Position numbers and translations under genes: made by a program
Notes under the pieces: generated by a model
The model's input: the letters and a program-made list of their open reading frames with translations, nothing else
Told to the model about the DNA's origin: nothing
The model's database searches: none
In this document: positions 1-12,993 of the stretch, one piece after another
Layout: every line of letters begins with the position of its first letter
Position numbering within the stretch: the first letter of the stretch is position 1
Assembly (NCBI RefSeq): GCF_900963305.1
Contig: NC_042531.1
Coordinates: 2,045,872 to 2,109,871 of the forward strand
Direction of reading: 5' to 3'
Origin: Echeneis naucrates
Lineage: Eukaryota > Chordata > Actinopteri > Carangiformes > Echeneidae
Length of the DNA stretch: 64,000 nt

Positions 1-289
1 CTGAAATACAACATGATTGTATGTTCATTTCTTAAATGATGCTCCATTTAGAGGGGAGGGTGGGCGGGGCTACTGTGTGACTGACAGACTGGACCGACCA
101 ATAAGGATAGAGAGCAGAGGAGGTCAGATGCAGCCCTCGCTCCTCCTCAGCTCACATCCTTGTTGAAATATGGTTTCATCAAAAACCAAGATTACAAAGT
201 GTTGCTTTGTCTCAGGCGCTCCTGAACCAACGTGTTAAATCACGGCGGGGTTCAAAAACGGCTTGCTGCTCGTGCTTGTCTTCACGTAC
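1..289 (-). other. raph1 intron, left edge of window
   Basis: The donor GTACGTG lies at 289 and below on the minus strand, after the codons HSTE. The next exon (which in the family starts the coiled segment before the RA domain) is not seen in these bases. Nothing else recognised. Confidence 0.6.
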
Positions 290-1832
290 CTCTGTGCTGT
301 GGTGACCTTGACCGAGTCCCTCCGCCTGTCCTGACGGCTGCTGACCGTCCAACTCTGAGCGGAGGACGCTGTCCAACGAATCCATGGAAGAGGCAGAGTT
401 AACAGAAACCCCGGACGCCGAGGTGACAGAGGAGCGCGAGGAGTGGACGATTGAGCGCGCCTGAGGTGGTGCGGAAAGAGGAAGAGTGATGTCAGATGAC
501 GTCATCTGGCTGACGGGAAAACGTTCAGGACATTCGTTCACCTCGTGTTCGCTGACCGTCCCGACTGATCCGGTGCGTCGATGCTGGCGCTGAGAGGATC
601 CGGGCCGCCGCATCGTAGCTGACGTGTAGATGGAGGCGGAGCTCAGAGAGTGGGAGGAGCTTTGACGAGCAGCCTCGTCCATACTGAGAGATGCCTGCAG
701 AGGGAAACAACAGGAGGAGAACAGGGTGAGTGCTGATCCTCTGCTGTCGGTTTTTGTTGAGCAGCAGACTGAGGCCCTACTTCTGCAGCAGGAAAGCCGC
801 CCTTTAATTCTGCAGACTTCTGTGAACCTGATAAGAGTTCTTTATGTTAAAATACAAATCCACGTGGAGGGATGAATCCCGTCACTTGTACAAACCTTCT
901 CCAGTTGGGCGGTGATGTCGTCCAGGCTGAAGTTAGAAGCCAGCGCCGGTCTCCCATGATGCCCGGTGGGCCCTCGGATGGTGCCGGCCGGCGACGCCCT
1001 GGTGCTGCTGCTGCTGCTGCTCGCCCCGCTGCTGCCGCCACCGCCGCTCACGCTGTTGCTGCTGCTCCCACCGCCGCCGCCACCTGCTGGCTGCTGCTGC
1101 TGCTGCCTGCTGCTGCGTCCTGCTGGAGGCTTCTGACGGACCTGAAGACGTAGAGAAGTGAGCAGGTTTATATGACTGGATTTAAATAAATATAAGATCT
1201 GCAGAATTGAGGGTGTGGCCACCTTTGTGTCAGTCAGTCCCAGGCGAGCCATGCCGCCGGCGCTGTTGGGTTTGGTGTTGATGGTGCTGAGCTCCTGTTC
1301 GATGGAGCAGAGATCAGCCATGAGAGCGTCCAGATCCACGTTCTCCCCCTGATTCAGTGCCTCTGCAGACAGAGAAAGATCAGAGTGTGAGTCGAATACA
1401 TCAAATCCCCGTGGAATGGGCGTTTACGTGTCTCTGTGTGACCGACCGTTGATGTTGTAGATGGAGAATCTGTAGGAGAAGTTGGCCATGTTGGTCTCCT
1501 GTCTGAGGGGAGCTTTCTGCTGAGGAGGCCGCTCCGGGCGACCGTCGTCCAGACTCTGGACGGACAGAGAGCCAAGAAATGATTTTTTACTCATTACTGC
1601 ACTCCCTTGACTTTATATTCTCTCTAGCTTCATATTTAGCTACAGGATGGCGATGTGTTTCTGCATGTTAGCGCCGTACATCCGTCCATATGTGTACCTG
1701 TGTGAGCTTGTCCAGCTCTCCCAGCCAGGCTCCAAACATCTTATCCAGGTCCTGGTCTTCCTTATCGCTGTCCTCCTCTTCCTCCTCTTCTTCCTCCCTG
1801 ACCTCCACCTCCTCGTCCGACACGTGATCCAT
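290..1832 (-). CDS. raph1: Lamellipodin (Ras-association and PH domain protein 1), N-terminal exons, partial
   Basis: Five coding exons read on the minus strand: 1832-1698, 1555-1447, 1362-1223, 1141-896 and 694-290, all with GT/AG borders and compatible phases, giving 345 codons. The ATG is the first codon of its exon, directly after the acceptor AG. Residues about 21-46 (DKEDQDLDKMFGAWLGEL, then DKLTQSLD) match the amphipathic talin-binding helix at the lamellipodin N-terminus. VDLDALMADLCSIEQEL follows, then the conserved QHRRTGSVGTVS segment and SSMDSLD. This is lamellipodin rather than its paralogue APBB1IP, judged from these segments and NMANFSYRFSIYN. Lamellipodin links Ras/Rap signals and phosphoinositides to Ena/VASP and actin at the leading edge. 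The RA, PH and proline-rich parts lie beyond the left edge. Exon 896-1141 is an unusually low-complexity Q/G/S stretch, and residues 11-20 are an acidic run. Whether this is the a or b teleost paralogue cannot be told. Confidence 0.93.
1001..1130 (-). repeat. Coding trinucleotide-rich tract in raph1 exon 5
   Basis: CTG/GCC/CCG repeats that encode, on the minus strand, runs of Q, G and S within raph1. The human protein has no comparable stretch here as far as I recall, so this is probably a fish-specific expansion. Confidence 0.7.
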
Positions 1833-4800
1833 CTGAGGAGAAGCAGAAGGAAAAGAAGTTGAGCTCTCAGCTCCATCTAGTGGCTGACAGCCCGCTCTAC
1901 ACGTCACATCACATCCAGTGTTCATGTTCATTTCAATGAGACCGACAGCAGAGGGAGCATTAAATCCAAATCATCACTGAGGTCAGAATGACACCAAATA
2001 CTCCAAAAACACAAAAAAGGCTTCTCGAACATTTTTGAAAGCTTTTTGGCACTTAAAGAAAAACTTGAAAGCTGCAATAAAAAAAAAACAAAAAACAATT
2101 AAAAGGCTGTTTGTGACCGAGCACAGCTGCTGAAAATATAAGTGAACCGAGTCAGAAAACACTTCAAGCTAACGACCATTTAAGAAGACAAAGTCCAGCT
2201 GTGTTTAATTAAGATTGAACTGCTGTCACCAAAAAACAACCCTGATGTCCTCTGAAGACATGCAACATATCTTAATGTAGCCTTTTAAAGAGACAGGGAC
2301 AGCAAAAAGACATTTTTGTCTCCCACAACAAAAAATGTTTTTAAAATATTTGGTATTATCAATATTTATTATTATGTTGTTTCCCTTTTCCTGGGAAAAG
2401 TGTCATCAACCCAAATGACTTCCTCTGCATCTCATTCTGCACATTACTGACAATTTTTTAATGCAATATTGAAAAGATTTACCATAAAAGATATTTAAGA
2501 CTTCTGTTTCCAAACTCCTGACGTTAACAGGGAGATTAAGATTCAGATTGGACGTCTCAGCTGTTTGCCTCCGTGTGCAGGAAGCCAAACTGTTCTGCTC
2601 CCGGTCTAAAAATAATAACAATCCTAAAGTTGATTTATTACAAACGAATACAAGAAGCATGTGTGGTGAAATCGGGAGAAAGGTTATGAGAGATTAAGGC
2701 ATGTGTGTGTATTAGCCTCCTCGAGATCAAGTCAACACACTTTTGGAGGGAGTGTTATTGTGATTAATGATGGAAATATTCTTCAATAACACACACAGAA
2801 AATCTATGGAAGCTTAAGTCAAAGACAGAGACACATGGCAGCTGTCGAGATCTTCTCTGCGTTAACAACCATCCAACACATGATACAATACACAGTCAAA
2901 TCATTTCGATTTGTTTTTGTACCAAACACAGACACACTGACTCTTTAATATTGATAAAGAAAATAACCTACAGGAGGTTTCATGTATCAAAGCAACATGA
3001 GGTACATTTTTCTGCGCGCAAAACAAAAGTTACAATTTCAAATTACTTTTGTTTTTAAGTCCTTTTTTAGTGAAACCAGATGACTGGAGTTTGATTCAGG
3101 GGGGCACAACGACATCGACAGGGCTCCAAAGGCATCGCTTGTCTCGCAGGTAGCCCGACCAACCCCAATGTTTATTTATAAGAAGCTGTTTGGGTGAAAA
3201 AGAAGAGAAGGGATTCTCCACAGTCCAGACCGGGTTCTCGTTCTGGTTGGATGGAGACACAGGTACCGTTTTCACTTTGTCATAGCGGATCCCTGCAGGT
3301 GGGGGGTTGTTCCAACCCTTACTGAGAAAGAGGTCACATGCAAGCGACCCAAGATGGTTGAGTTAACCCTTAAATACAAGTTCTCCAGGTCGGAGACTCG
3401 GAAAAAACAGGTCTCATCTGGTCTGGAATCCCCTCAGGGACCGAACCCCCCCCACCCTCACTGCTCCTCAGAAATGACATGGATGTTTAACATATCAGTC
3501 AGTTCCTCCTTCCTTCCTACCCGACCTTTCCTCCTCCCCTCGCCTCCTACAGGCGTGTGCGGGGTGTCACACAGGGCTGAGTTTGTTATTCCTGGGTCGC
3601 CGTTCTGTTGTCGCCCCCCATGTCCCACTCCGAGGAGAGACAGCGAGCCAACACACACACAAGATTAGAGAGCAGAATATCACACACCCACATATAAACA
3701 CTTTGAAACACACACACACACGCAAACACACACAAACACACTGAGGAGTGGTGCTACAATTACATCCCTGTGGTTAGGAAGGTCTGTCATTTAGAGGGGA
3801 AGATAGGGCGAGTGTGTGTGTTTGTGCGTGTGTGGTTTGGGGACTGCCGAGCGACTAGAGGAGCGTTGTGAAAAGTCTCACAGCTGCGCTCGTCTACAAC
3901 AATCTGCCGTTTCCACGCAGGCGAAGGTTCGATGCCGGCCAACAAACGGCCCCTTTTTTTTCCTGCCGATTTAAAATCGGAGGAATTCACTTCACGTTGT
4001 GTCTGAACTTCAGCTCGCTCCGTGAATGAGGCTTCGTCTCAGAGAAAACAGCAAAGCTCCCGCCTTTACAACACAAATCTGCCTCCAAACACACAAACTT
4101 CAGCTCCCTGGCTGCAGAACTCAATCTGACAGTTTCATCTTCCTTTTTTAAAACGCCTCTTATCAACATATTAAACGCTAATGGATCAAATTTCACTGGG
4201 TGCTAATGCTATCTTTAGCTATGTAGCAATAGCCAAAAGGAAAAACACTGACTATGTTGAACAAAAACACAACTTTTTGTGTCACCTTTTTCTGCAGGAG
4301 ACGTAGGAAAAGAAAAAACAGATTGACTGATGCATTAATGCAGCGGAAACATCTCGTATCAAGAGACATGGACGAATTCAAGAAAGAAAAAACAAGCAAA
4401 CAAAAAGTATCACACGAATTCGAAGGCGTGTTTTAAACTGCTGCAGGTCGGAGCGATGGGCTGTCCGTGCAGCGTGCGTGCTTCCAACGTAAACAGTAAT
4501 TACTCTGCTGCTGCAGCCACACTCCTCCTGTCTGTCAGATTGAAACCATGCAATCACGCTCCCATTCCTCCTCCCCCGGCTCGCACTGTTTTTCTCACCT
4601 TCCTCCTCATCTTTCATTTAGTTCCTCCTCCCCTTCTTCTGTTCCCTCGTCTCCTTTACGTAATCTGTCCTCTATTTTCATCAACAAGGGTGAGACCATA
4701 AAAGCTGAATCGATTCGTTAAGGTCAACGAGAACTTCATTTACAGCTAGACAAGCTTCGACTTTGTCCTGTAAGCGCCTGTTAAACTCAGCAAGTTGGAG

Positions 4801-4969
4801 CTCACAGACAGGAAGTGGCCCAAACCTCCTAAATCTGACCTCTGACCTCTCGCAAGGAGTTAAATATGGAGGTTAAGACAGCTGCTGCCTGACAGCGAGG
4901 CGTCAGGACTGACTGATGCATGTGCAGCGTGGAATTCTGGGATGTTTTCAGGGGACGTGAACCTGGGAA

Positions 4970-5245
4970 GTCTAAGGAAGTCTAAGGAATGAAAGGAGAC
5001 GAGACAAGAGGGGACAACAGGAGGAAAGGTGTAAAAAAAAAAAGGAGACTAAAGAGGGAACAGGAGCAAAGGAAAGGACAGAAGGAAAGGAGCCAAGATA
5101 GAAGAGAGGCAAGGAGAGGAGACAAGATGAGTAGGAAAGGAAATGAATAAGAAGAGACAGAAGACAAGGAAAGGAGCCAAGAGGAGAGGAGAGGAGAGAG
5201 AGCAAAGGAAACAAGGAAAGGAGAAGAGAGGAGACAAAAGGAAAA
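4970..5245. repeat. Polypurine tract (GGAAAGGAGA-like), about 275 bp
   Basis: Almost only A and G on the plus strand, built from loosely repeated aaggagacaagagg-like units. Open frames across it on the minus strand are compositional artefacts (L/S/F-rich). Such tracts can form triplex DNA. Confidence 0.85.
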
Positions 5246-6609
5246 ACCAAACCCTGAACTGCTCCCAGCTGTAGTGCCCTTCAGCAACACACTTCATGTG
5301 TCCAGGGAAACGACAACAACAACAGAGAAGACTTTAAAGTCCCGCAGAGCGTTTAGTCCGGCCAGTTCCCACGGTTCTATATCAGGGCATCACACACAAA
5401 CACACACAAAAACTGTATTTTTAGGCTTGTTGGGTTTGGTAAAGCGAAGCTATAAATCAGAGCCAGAAAAAAAAGAAGTAATGAGTAAATCCAGACGGTA
5501 AATTCAGATGATTCACACACACCTACACACGTAACACACAAAGACGCACACTAAAGCACTGACCAAAAATGTACCAAAATAAAAACGAGAATGAAAATAT
5601 TTCCATCGAATGTTCGATCATTTGTCTGAACGTTGGAGCATCAGAAGCACACACATCGGACTTAAATCTACGTTTATCCGCTTTTATGGATTATTTGTGT
5701 GTCCGTGTGTGTGTGTGTGTCTTTTCGTATCGCTCTCCTTCCCAAACAGTCCGTTGCTCATAATGAATTCAATTCCAGCTGACATCAGAGAGCAAACAAA
5801 GTCAACGTGATTAATGATTTTACTACGACGAGTTTAATCTCACAGCCTCCGACTTTTAATGTCATCGTTTACACTCAGCTGGACGCTGCAAACAAACCAC
5901 ACACACACTGCAGACGCAGCCGGTTTGTGCGTCTGTGTCGTGCCAAAAGAGGATTCACACTGGGCCATCAATTAGCTACCCTTTGTGCGTCTGTGTGTGT
6001 CTGTGTGAGAGAGGCCTGAACGTCTGCCAAGTGACCCTGCAGTGAAACTCTCCCTTTCATACCGGAGAGGTGCATTATGGGAGTCTCTCCACTGGACTTT
6101 GAGGTCCAGATCGTGGTCTGAACCGATCCAACACGAGAACAAGAACCCTCGATTGTTGTTACCGGAGAAAGTCACAGGGAAGTTTGCGTTATCAGGTTTG
6201 ACTTTCACCGCTCTGGTTACCGTGGATACCCGTCAGATGGACGGATTTACATTTCATCAACGTCAAACGAGCGACGGCTCTGTGGGACCGGATCCATGAA
6301 GGATCTGCTGCCTCCAGGATCAGGATTTCTGATGGCTGCTCGGTGATTGTGCTGTTTGTTTGTAGCAGCAGGAGGAAACTGAAGTGGACTTAATGGGGGG
6401 AAAAGAAACGGCGGTTCATAATTACCGGATCAGATGTCCAATAAAGCTCCAAGTCCATGTGAAGTCCTGACCTGGATGTGGGGGTGTTTTCCTCCAGAGG
6501 GACGACAACACAGCAAGCTCAGCAAGAATCTTTCTTTAGGTCACAGTGGGGGGGCTCTGCAGAGCTGCTGCCACCTGTGGCCCTGATCACAGGAGAGGGA
6601 TTTTACAGC

Positions 6610-6725
6610 AGTACAGACAGTAAATTAGTCCTGGGGAGGGCCGGAGCCAATCCCAGCTGACGGGCGAGGGCGAGGACAGCCATCAGGGGCAACTTGGGGT
6701 TCAGCGTCTTTCTGATAAATGGACG
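6610..6725. repeat. Scrap of a dispersed teleost repeat
   Basis: The wording gccggagccaatcccagctg followed by a gggcgagg stretch, and later ggcaacttggggttcagcgt, resembles a repeat seen throughout fish genomes. Family not assigned and both ends degenerate. Confidence 0.4.
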
Positions 6726-7426
6726 AGCAGCTCCATCAGCTCCATCAACGCCTGTGAGGTGACCACGTTGTTCTCATCTCCTCCGGATAAAACGGGGGTG
6801 TGCACATTCTTCATCACTTCTCTCCGGCAGGTGATTTAAGGCAAGACAATAAAATGTCTAAGTAAAGTTTTGGCTGAAAACCTGACGTAGAGCAGCTCGG
6901 GGTTAAATCTGTTAACAGGATTATTAAAGCCAGAGTGAAGCTTTTAGTGTGAAATCCCCCCTCAGACTGGGCTTCCTTCCCTGAGCAGCAGTGGAGGGAA
7001 TTTCACCCGAAAAAGGGGCCGCAATTCGGCAGATCTGATTGGCTCGGACTACAGGAGCATTAGGAAGGGCTTTGTCAAGGGCCTGTAGCAAGAAAAGCCC
7101 CGAACGTCAATCGTTGTTTAAAGACAGAATCAACAGCCTCCGTCTGCTGCAGAAAATGTGAAGTATGCTGTTCTTTGTGGCACATGAATATGGACTGAAT
7201 TATTCTTGAGGTTGCATTTGGTTTGTTTCATGCAGGAAGAGGAACGGACGAGCGAGGAGCCGCCCGCTGATCCAGCAACAATGATATCACTTCCCCTGGG
7301 ACCGCGGGAGGGATTACATCATTTCCTCCCCGCTTCCTCGCCTCATATTGACATCTGCCTCTGTCTCTCAATTCAAGGAAGGCAGATTATTATAGGAGCG
7401 AGTGGGAGGTGGAGTGTGTACTTCAT

Positions 7427-7429
<3 letters not shown>

Positions 7430-7504
<75 letters not shown>

Positions 7505-7529
7505 ACACTCACACACACTCACACTCACA
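7430..7529. repeat. (CA)n microsatellite
   Basis: Pure AC dinucleotides from 7431 to about 7498, then interrupted by CTC to 7529. Lies in raph1 intron 1. Confidence 0.97.
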
Positions 7530-8845
7530 GGGCAGGTACTTCTCCGTAGCTGTTACCTCTGCGTGTTATTCATCTATTACAGGAACATCCACCTGCGTCT
7601 CCACCTCCTCCAAAGGTTTGGATGCTTGGAATCACGTGCACACGCAGTTGTGGCCACGTGCACCTTTATGACAAAAGAGACACACACACACACACAGGAG
7701 TGTGCGTGTGTGTTTGCAGGCATGCGATGCAGACAAAATTACACCCTATTGTTTCCGAGTGTGCTCGAGCCCCCAAGGCTGGAGATCCCAGAGGTGCTCA
7801 GCTGCCACCATGTAACATGATACGTATACATGCACGCACACTCACACACGCACACAGACACACACACACACACAGTGGTGTGTTTCAGAACAAACGACTT
7901 CTATTTTTTGCTCCAAAAGAAACAAACAAGAGGCAGCAGGAAGTTGATTCTGCTGGAGCTGAATTGATTTACCACAGATGCATTAAAAGACATGGAGACA
8001 GAATCACTGCCAATTGACCCCTGTGAACCAAAACATTACAACCCCCCCCCAAAAAAACATCCACCACCAACCCCCATATGCACAAACAGGCTGCAAGTTG
8101 ATACACATGAGATAGACGTGATGGTGCGACCACAGGATGGATGGAAAGTGGAGGCTCAGCTTTTATTCTTGGAGCTGAGGTGGCCCCCCCAAAGGGAGAA
8201 AACGCTGTCATCAGTATCAAAGTTTGATCTTCTGGTTGGAAAGAAAACTCCTCAGATTTCCAAAATAGCAAGATAAATATGGTCTCATGCTCGGACCGCG
8301 ATCCGCCCTGGCTCTCTGGTTCTGGCCCTCACGCGGTCCTCCAGACTCAGACCGAGGAACCAGGACGGAAATCGCTGCGACTGATGCAGTCACAACATCG
8401 GTGTGGAACCAGATTCAGGGCAAAGCAACTTTTAAAGGGACGCATTTTGTGTTAGCGTTCATCGTGTTGAGCAACAAACTTTACCAACAGCTGCGACCTG
8501 AGGTGGAAAGAAATAACGTCTCTCCTCAGCAGCTCGCCTCCACCCAGCTCAGCACCGCCCACTGGTTTCAGAAGAGCTGAGCCGGTCCGACCCTGATCCA
8601 GATCTGGGCCAGGTGGACTCTAAAGGTTCTGCAGGTTCGTGGGACTGGAGGTTGATTGTCATGATTAGAAATGACTGTATATTTTCCTCTACGCTGCCAA
8701 ACCCACACAGCTCCTCGCAGACACACAAACCACTCCTTCACAACTGCCCACAACCGCACACTGTATTTATAGAGTGTGTATTTATATGTATATACACACA
8801 CACACACACGTGTCTTTGATATGAGCATCAGCAATGCATATACAG

Positions 8846-8846
<1 letters not shown>

Positions 8847-8890
<44 letters not shown>
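8847..8890. repeat. (TG)n microsatellite
   Basis: Twenty-two pure TG units in raph1 intron 1. Confidence 0.97.
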
Positions 8891-8891
<1 letters not shown>

Positions 8892-10486
8892 CGCCAAAGC
8901 TGATTGATAACAGGGCAGCGCCTTCACACACACTCACACACACACGCATATTAATGGGAAGCTGCTGTTGGTTTCAGGAGGCAGCGCAGCAATTTAGATT
9001 TGAAGAAAGCCAAATTTAAACTCCTCCACACCGAAGGTATCCTGTGTCACTTTCCACTATTTGTACCAAACCCCTGCAGGATGTTACATAAAACGGCTTG
9101 ACTCGTGTCCTGAGTATCCAGATTTATAAAACTGGCCCTGAAGTGTCGGTCCAGTGTTGGAGCTCCTCACCACAGAGACATTAAGTTTTCCACAGAGCAC
9201 GAACACGAAGCGGACATCGGCCCACACAGGACAGGCGGCGATTAATCGTCCGTGAAACCTGACGAATGTGGAAAGGCCCGCGGGTAAATGTGGCCGACTG
9301 TGGAGGCTACACAACAAGAACATTTATTTTGGAAACATCTACATACTTTCCTAACCATCAGCTGAGCTCTGACATTTACGGACTGGAACAGAATAAGTGG
9401 CATACAGCATGTTAACAGTGTGCCGCAGCTATGAACACGATGGGACGGGATAATAACAAATCTTACACAAGACATCTCAGCCAGATGTGAGCTGTAACTT
9501 TTCCAGATGCCAAAGACCAGTTTATATAACATTACAGCCAAGAACAGAAACAGGAAAGAAGGAGGGACGTAGACGGGACAGCAGCAGAGGCAGGGTGGTG
9601 GTGTTCTCCCCATTTCTCAGCTGCGGGGCTGCAGGGATTCGATCTGGAGCCTCCAGAGCAGCTGAACAGAAGAAGCACCCTTTCACCTTTTTTTTTTTTT
9701 TTTTTTTTCACAGCAGAATAACTGAACCAAACAAATTCAGCTTAAATTGATGTCATATAACATCTAACGCTTTTTGTCAGGACAACACAGCTGAGGACAC
9801 AACGTCTTCAACACCCAAAGTGAGGAAGCAGAAAGACCAGAAACAGGTGGAGCAACGCGTAACATGAAGAGGCATATGAATAAAAAAAAAAAAAAAAAAC
9901 TAATCCAAAATCCAAAAATCAGGAGCGGCAATGTTTTTGATAAAGGTGTCACAACAAAAGAGATTTCCACAACATTTTCAGTGAAGATAAAATATCTAAA
10001 ACTGTGAGTAAAGAACATTGTACCAAAATCTGAAGACACGTGGAAACACATACGACTGCGGAGGGTAAATCTCTCTCAGCCCACATAAACAGAACGCAGA
10101 GCTTTTCCACATGTGATATGAAAATGATAAATAGCAGTTTAATGTTGTTTACCTTTGGTCTGCTGACAGAGCTCAGCTCAGCTCCAACACAGCGCAGAGT
10201 GGACGAAGTCAATCAGCCTGCAGAGACACACGGAGAACATTTATTATTACACACCATCGAATTTCCTCTGGACGGGGAGAAAAGCAGATGCGCCGTCTTC
10301 CTTCCTGCTCTCTGCACAAAACACACTGGACCTCTGACAGTCGGCGAACTCACGGCCAGAGCCTGAATAATAATAATAATAATGATAATCTGTGATTAAG
10401 GGACCAGCTTTTTTTGTGGGGGGAGTGAGAAGATCGGAGCCATCTCCATGAAGTCTGATCTAAAAACTGAAAATGGAATAACCTAT

Positions 10487-10489
<3 letters not shown>

Positions 10490-10537
<48 letters not shown>
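10490..10537. repeat. (CA)n microsatellite
   Basis: About 24 pure CA units in raph1 intron 1. Confidence 0.97.
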
Positions 10538-10538
<1 letters not shown>

Positions 10539-10902
10539 GGCAGCTGTCTACACACCAAATGTACAGTCAGCAGGCGGCACCAGTGTGTGTGTGTGTCATG
10601 CTGAGCAGACTGGATGTGTGTGACCTAAAAATAACTGACAGGCCACCACATTGAAATACGCTGCTGTGTTTTTATCTCTCTACATTTGCTGCCTACATCA
10701 CCGCAGCTAATTACGGCAAAACTCGACACTGTTGTGATCACATCTGTGTGTGTCTGTGTGTGTATGTGCTGTTGGGAAGCTGCTGCATGCTGAACATAAA
10801 TCCGTCTGTCACATGTCTGAGTCTGTACTCCTTCCACATTACAGCTACGCTGTTCCAACACACAAAAACACACACATCACATGTACAGAGGAAAGCTGCA
10901 AA

Positions 10903-10905
<3 letters not shown>

Positions 10906-10937
<32 letters not shown>
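10906..10937. repeat. (CA)n microsatellite
   Basis: About 16 CA units in raph1 intron 1. Confidence 0.95.
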
Positions 10938-10938
<1 letters not shown>

Positions 10939-12519
10939 ACACTCCAATCCAAGCTTGCATAAGATCATTAGGTGCTCTCATATGATCAGTAGCTGATGAC
11001 GGGAGCAACAACAACACCGTTGTTGGGACAAACACACACACAGTGTGCTGCTGCTCATGAGACGTTTGTGTTTGTCGCTGAAACAGGTATGTGTGACTGA
11101 TCCTGAACTTTGTGATGTCACAGCAAAGCAGCCGCCGCCCCAAATCCACTTGGCCCCACCGTCTCATCGAGTACGAGACTCCGGAGTCGCTGGGGGTTGC
11201 CATGACAACCGGATGGCAAACAGCTGCAGCAGCTGAACTCTGGGCGATCTGTTGCGTCCATCCTTCGGTTGTGACACACAACTTCACACTTCCATCTCAT
11301 TCCAGGAATTATAAGCTGACGCGTCATTTAAAATGCTTCCTCATCGCTCTGTGTCGCAACTGACAACATAATTAGGATGAATTTGCTAATAATGCCGTTT
11401 CAAAACAGTCAACCAGTGTCTACAAATATCCCTTTTTCCTGATGAGTATCACTGACGGAGGTTTTCCGGTCCGATCATCTGTAATAAGCGACTTTAGCAT
11501 CTTTACCTGATGGTGGGAAAATATCGAATACAACATACGATCTTATGAAACTTCTAAAATCTTTTTTCTCGAAAGCGAATTTTCTCTTGTGATCATCCTG
11601 GTGAATACTAACATGTTTGCTGAGGCTTTGTTTCTGCCTCTGCTTCTGAGCAGATTGATTCGTCCTGCGTTGCCAAACAGGAAGCATTAAAGGGCGTTAT
11701 GAAACAACACAGCCTCGCAAAAGAGGCTTTAAAATCTTGGAAAGAAATCTCTCCATTATTTCACTCATAATGAGACCTGGAAGTCTAACACGGCTGGTTA
11801 ACACGGCTGCCCTGTTAATTGTGTGTATAATATCATGATTATAGTTTCCACAACAAATAATCTGAATTACTGGCAAACTGGTAAACATTTCATTGAAACA
11901 ACAAACGTATTGTTGGAACAACTGATATCAGACTTCACAAAGCATACAGATCAGTCTGTTTGTTTATTTAATTTTAATTGTCTAAAATATCTTTTAGATC
12001 ATTTCAGTTGAAATTGTCACGTCTTTGATAATACCTGTTTCTCAAATGTGAGGATTCCCCATTTAACTGTGATGAGCTTTTTTCACTTTCCTCCTCTGAT
12101 TTATAGAGTAAATGATCAAATATAATCATCTGATTGTGGGGAAAAAAAAGTATTGGGAATAAAAACAGTATGAGATCCGGGCAGGAAAAAGAAGGCTAGC
12201 AGTCTCTGCCAACCAAAATTAAATCTGCCCTTTTAAAAAATGTTCTTACTGCTTTGGAAGAAAATGCCAGTGAAGTCAGTTTGTCTCTAAAATGAGGTGA
12301 ACCCCAGATGAAGTTCATCACAGGAACATTTAACCTCAGTAAAAATCAGTGATGTGATTCTTGTCCAAGCTTAGTAATCATTTCACCCTTTTCAGCTTCT
12401 AATAGGCAATAAATGTATGTTAAAATATTAAAACCACAACTGCACCTAAACGGGGTGGCGCCTCTTCACTGAACGTCACATGAGTGGGAAATCTGAGTTC
12501 ATTGTAGCCTGGAGGAGCG

Positions 12520-12522
<3 letters not shown>

Positions 12523-12551
<29 letters not shown>
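12523..12551. repeat. (TG)n microsatellite
   Basis: About 14 TG units in raph1 intron 1. Confidence 0.95.
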
Positions 12552-12952
12552 CTATCTTTGTCAGGATCCTTTGTAGACCTCCTTCAAAGAACTGTATGAA
12601 GATTTACAGGTTGGGACTAAGAGCCCTGCTAATGAGTGCAAGTCTGCCTGTGAGCGACTTTGTGTGAGATACCGTGGCGTTTAAATGCATCTATTTAGAG
12701 CAGCTCGTCTCTTGACAGCAGACAGTTTAGTCTGGAGCAGCTGAAGGCCGCAGACGTCTGGAGACAGACCGACAGCCACGGCGGATCTTCGTATCTTCAA
12801 CTCTGCAAACTTGAACAACGTGAACTCTTTTTCACTGCCAGAACTAAACAGGTCTTGTGGCAATCAAACCCCCAACTGCATCAGAATCTGCGCCTCAATG
12901 CTGAGCTGCAAGACCTGAATGCACACGGCACTGCCTGGAAACCAGCTCCCCC

Positions 12953-12953
<1 letters not shown>

Positions 12954-12989
<36 letters not shown>
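12954..12989. repeat. (CA)n microsatellite after a short C run
   Basis: About 17 CA units preceded by eight C residues, in raph1 intron 1. Confidence 0.95.

Positions 12990-12993
<4 letters not shown>

Noticed and set aside
4972-5297. Leucine/serine-rich minus-strand open frames of 80-100 residues
   Set aside because: They are read-throughs of a polypurine tract in overlapping frames, with no splice or family evidence.
7206-8017. Plus-strand open frames of 89-204 residues with HT repeats
   Set aside because: Driven by the (CA)n microsatellite; no domain, and they lie in raph1 intron 1.
10368-10385. Short (ATA)n runs here and at several other sites as possible element tails
   Set aside because: No target duplications or element body could be seen beside them.
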